Shown: piece after piece, positions 61,849-64,000 of the stretch
How positions within the stretch are numbered: position 1 is the first letter of the stretch
How the letters are laid out: each line of letters begins with the position of its first letter
The notes under the pieces: model-generated
Databases searched by the model: none
Told to the model about the DNA's origin: nothing
The model's input: only the letters and a program-made list of their open reading frames with translations
Origin: Flavobacterium tegetincola DSM 22377
Lineage (GTDB): Bacteria > Bacteroidota > Bacteroidia > Flavobacteriales > Flavobacteriaceae
Assembly: GCF_000425485.1 (NCBI RefSeq)
Contig: NZ_KE384383.1
Span: 248,117 to 312,116, forward strand
Direction: 5' to 3'
Length of the DNA: 64,000 bases
Program-made: the position numbers and the translations under genes

Positions 61849-62370
61849 TTATTTTTTTTCAACGTCCTCTAGGAGCCATTGATCTATAGCTTCTGCATTT
61901 TCTGAATGTAAAACAGACAAATCCCCAGTCCGCTCTAACACTACCGCCTTTACATGTGCAATTTGCTTTACATTAGCTTCCCGAAGTTTTGCTCTTAAAT
62001 CCCGTTCGGTAACGTGTGCCTTTTTTAAATTTTCGTGTAAAATAATCGCGCCATCCATCAAAAGTAACGGTTGATTGTCGACCAATTTTTGAAAATTAGC
62101 ATACCGCATGAGGTAAGCAACCAAACTCTGCAGTGCAAAAATACAAATCAAAGCAACCAACGTTTTGATCAGTGTGATATCCTTGAGTAAAATACCACTT
62201 GCAATGATAGATCCGATGGCAATGGTAGATGCAAAGTCAAAACTAGACATTTTACTAAAACTTCTTTTGCCACTTATTCTAACAAGAATAATAATGCTGA
62301 TAAATAAAACGAATGTACTAATTGCAATTGCAAAGAGCGCTTCCCAAGTACTTCCAAAATAGTTTTCCAT
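61849..62370 (-). CDS. DUF421/YetF-like membrane protein
   Basis: I take the ATG at 62370 (173 residues), because upstream residues are poorly hydrophobic and the family begins with the first TM helix. Three TM segments lie within residues 8-85 (FAIAISTFVLFISIIILVRI and following). The cytosolic YetF-like domain has GKRSFSKMSSFDFASTIAIG (residues ~31-50) and LMDGAIILHENLKKAHVTERDL. The role is unknown, with links to stress and sporulation in Bacillus relatives. Confidence 0.85.
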   Translation of the reverse strand: MENYFGSTWEALFAIAISTFVLFISIIILVRISGKRSFSKMSSFDFASTIAIGSIIASGILLKDITLIKTLVALICIFALQSLVAYLMRYANFQKLVDNQPLLLMDGAIILHENLKKAHVTERDLRAKLREANVKQIAHVKAVVLERTGDLSVLHSENAEAIDQWLLEDVEKK

Positions 62371-62633
62371 AGCCGTTTTGATATTTGATAATTTTAAAAT
62401 TACCAAAAAAAATACTCTTTTAAAAATGAAAACGGATGGATTAACAAAAAAATAGGGTTCAGATTGATTATTATTAAATCTAGCAAACATTTTTAAAAAT
62501 TACGTAAAACGTACTAAATCAGTATTTTTTAGTTTTACACAAATGAAATCGAGTTACTCACATTTTGAAAAAGGTGACTTTCGAGGACTAACTAAAATAC
62601 CTGATTTTAACGATTTAACTTAAAACAAATGCT

Positions 62634-63293
62634 ATGAAAGAGGTTAAAATAAATACCGTTGAAAGTGATTTTAAACATTTTATAATAGGTGAAAATCATC
62701 CTTGTGTGATGGCCAGTACCATTTTTAAAATGGAAAATTACCATCTTAAACTGTATGATGATATGCTTTCAAAAGACGCAGTGCAGCCCATTTTAAATGA
62801 TATTCAAAATTACATCGACCATTATGATTTTGATTCCAATCAGTTTGAATCGCTGATCATGTGCTTTAAAAACAATGAATTTGAAACTGAATTGGAATTT
62901 GAAAAAGCGCTGTGGACATTTTTGCAACGATTGCACGATCATGATAATGCCAATTGGGATCCAACGGTGAGTGACGATCCAAATAATCCCGACTTCAGTT
63001 TTAGCATTAACGGTAAAGCATTTTTTATCATCGGCATGCATCCTAAAAGTTCAAGAATGTCAAGGCAAGCTCCTTATTGCACGGTAGTATTTAATTTGCA
63101 TTGGCAGTTTGAGAAATTGCGTACCATGGGCGTTTACGACAAGGTAAAAAAGAGAATTCGCAAACGAGACAAGGAACTTCAAGGTACGATTAATCCCGTG
63201 CTTCGCGATTTTGGAACCGATAGCGAAACCAAACAATACAGCGGAAGAGCAGTGGAAAGCAACTGGAAATGTCCGTTTCATACTCAAAATTAA
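62634..63293 (+). CDS. YqcI/YcgG (GntA-like) family protein
   Basis: This 219-residue protein has the family motifs HPCVMASTIFKMENYHLKLY near the N-terminus, FSINGKAFFIIGMHPKSSR (residues ~122-140) and FNLHWQFEKLR. Known members such as GntA and DcsA are heme-dependent N-hydroxylases of arginine-like guanidines; GntA acts in guanitoxin synthesis. The substrate here cannot be deduced, and no guanitoxin genes are seen. It is followed by the DUF1989 gene after 6 bases, a fixed pair. A small 26-codon frame (62543-62623) lies directly upstream. Confidence 0.85.
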   Translation: MKEVKINTVESDFKHFIIGENHPCVMASTIFKMENYHLKLYDDMLSKDAVQPILNDIQNYIDHYDFDSNQFESLIMCFKNNEFETELEFEKALWTFLQRLHDHDNANWDPTVSDDPNNPDFSFSINGKAFFIIGMHPKSSRMSRQAPYCTVVFNLHWQFEKLRTMGVYDKVKKRIRKRDKELQGTINPVLRDFGTDSETKQYSGRAVESNWKCPFHTQN

Positions 63294-63299
63294 TAAAAA

Positions 63300-63890
63300 A
63301 TGATTCAGAAAATTACGATTAATCCCCAAAGTGGAAAAGCATTTACATTAAAAAAAGGAGCTATTTTAACGGTAATTGATCCCAAAGGTCAGCAAGTGAG
63401 CGATATGGTTTTGTTCAATGCACACGATACTCATGAAAAAATTTCGTCGGGTAAGACCTTGGATTTTGAAGAATCGATTTTGATTACCAAAGGAAATTTT
63501 CTGTGGAGCAATCGTTCGCAGAAGATGATGGAAATTCTAGAAGACACCAACGGCAGAAATGATTTTCTTCTAGCACCCTGCAGTCCTGAAACGTTTCAAA
63601 TTATGTACAATAATCATGAGGAACACCCGAGTTGTTTGAATAATTTGCAGACCAATCTAGCGCCATTTGGCATTCATCCTGATGAAGTTCCTACGGCTTT
63701 CAATATTTTTATGAACGTACAATTTGACCCAAAAGGCAAAATAAGTGTACTACCTCCAACGAGCAAAAGTGGCGATTATGTTCAATTTAAAGCCGAAATG
63801 GATTTGATCGTTTGCCTTACCGCTTGCTCTGCAGAAGACAGCAATGGTGGGACTTTTAAACCTATTGAATACCATATTTCCGAAGCGTAA
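63300..63890 (+). CDS. DUF1989, urea-carboxylase-associated family protein
   Basis: This 196-residue protein has the DUF1989 pattern: GAILTVIDPKGQQVSDMVLF (residues ~20-39), LLAPCSPETFQIMYNN, HPSCLNNL with a conserved Cys, and the C-terminal CLTACSAEDSNGGTFKPIEY. Members lie near urea amidolyase or guanidine genes in other bacteria and may act on small nitrogen compounds. It is co-transcribed with the YqcI/YcgG gene. Together they suggest N-hydroxylation and further processing of a guanidine or amine. Confidence 0.85.
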   Translation: MIQKITINPQSGKAFTLKKGAILTVIDPKGQQVSDMVLFNAHDTHEKISSGKTLDFEESILITKGNFLWSNRSQKMMEILEDTNGRNDFLLAPCSPETFQIMYNNHEEHPSCLNNLQTNLAPFGIHPDEVPTAFNIFMNVQFDPKGKISVLPPTSKSGDYVQFKAEMDLIVCLTACSAEDSNGGTFKPIEYHISEA

Positions 63891-63990
63891 TTGTGTTCCT
63901 AAATTTATAACAATTAGATCTGCTTTGGTACTTTTATGACGATCATAGCAATCATCTAAGGTCAAAAACTGAAACTAAACAAGACTAAAA

Positions 63991-64000
63991 ATGAATGCCT
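63991..64000 (+). CDS. possible start of a further gene, cut by the window
   Basis: An ATG at 63991 after an A-rich tract is open to the window end, but only three codons are visible. A real gene is possible; nothing more can be said. Confidence 0.2.

Noticed and set aside
1..64000. tRNA, rRNA, insertion sequences or prophage genes
   Set aside because: I looked for cloverleaf signatures, transposase motifs and phage structural genes and found none; a tRNAscan-SE and ISfinder run would settle this.

Overview
The window is A+T-rich chromosomal DNA from a member of the Bacteroidota, most likely a Flavobacterium-like Flavobacteriaceae. This follows from the TAnnTTTG-type -7 promoter boxes and the lack of clear Shine-Dalgarno sequences. 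It is supported by the LpxC-FabZ fusion, the type III glutamine synthetase, TamL (the lipidated TamA homologue) next to TamB, a CotH protein ending in a type IX secretion (T9SS) sorting domain, and many short lipoproteins. I see no rRNA, tRNA, CRISPR array, prophage or insertion sequence.

Layout. 0-9 kb: a partial SRPBCC gene, a possible micro-ORF, and the minus-strand unit tamB-tamL-hypothetical for outer-membrane biogenesis. 9-11 kb: a large conserved protein of unknown function. 11-19 kb: an HD hydrolase, then lpxD, lpxC/fabZ, lpxA, efp, a second lpxD-like gene, an NTF2-like gene and sucD; this is the lipid A acyl-chain and deacetylase block. 19-20.6 kb: a GIY-YIG-like gene, a four-copy hairpin repeat and a PAP2 phosphatase.

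20.7-28.6 kb is the most unusual region. It is a long minus-strand cluster headed by an ECF sigma factor, a putative anti-sigma factor and a Spy-like metal-sensor protein. These are followed by MbnP and a di-heme MbnH-like peroxidase, an EF-hand lipoprotein, a YHYH lipoprotein, a MORN-repeat lipoprotein, an SCO/Sco1 protein and a T9SS-exported CotH protein. I read it as an envelope copper-handling regulon with its own sigma factor.

28.7-43 kb: fabG, a four-helix-bundle gene flanked by octamer arrays, a VWA membrane protein, an LtaS-like sulfatase, a two-component system, two secreted or lipid-anchored proteins, type III glutamine synthetase with a palindrome in its promoter region, and tandem double-domain OmpA proteins. 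43-52 kb: valS with a structured leader, then the minus-strand units LUD-cdsA-psd-ACBP-SOD (the SOD is a predicted lipoprotein) and rsfS-ftsH. 52-60.5 kb: birA, pyrE with a closely divergent NUDIX gene, a DEAD-box helicase, a decayed CSCEP gene, a mazEF toxin-antitoxin pair, phnA, ddl-coaD, and PASTA-rluD. 60.5-64 kb: an AI-2E transporter, a DUF421 protein, and a YqcI/YcgG (GntA-like) gene paired with DUF1989.

At a finer scale, several intergenic regions carry degenerate tandem arrays with a 7- or 8-bp period. They often stop only a few bases before a start codon, and one lies exactly where the CSCEP gene is broken.
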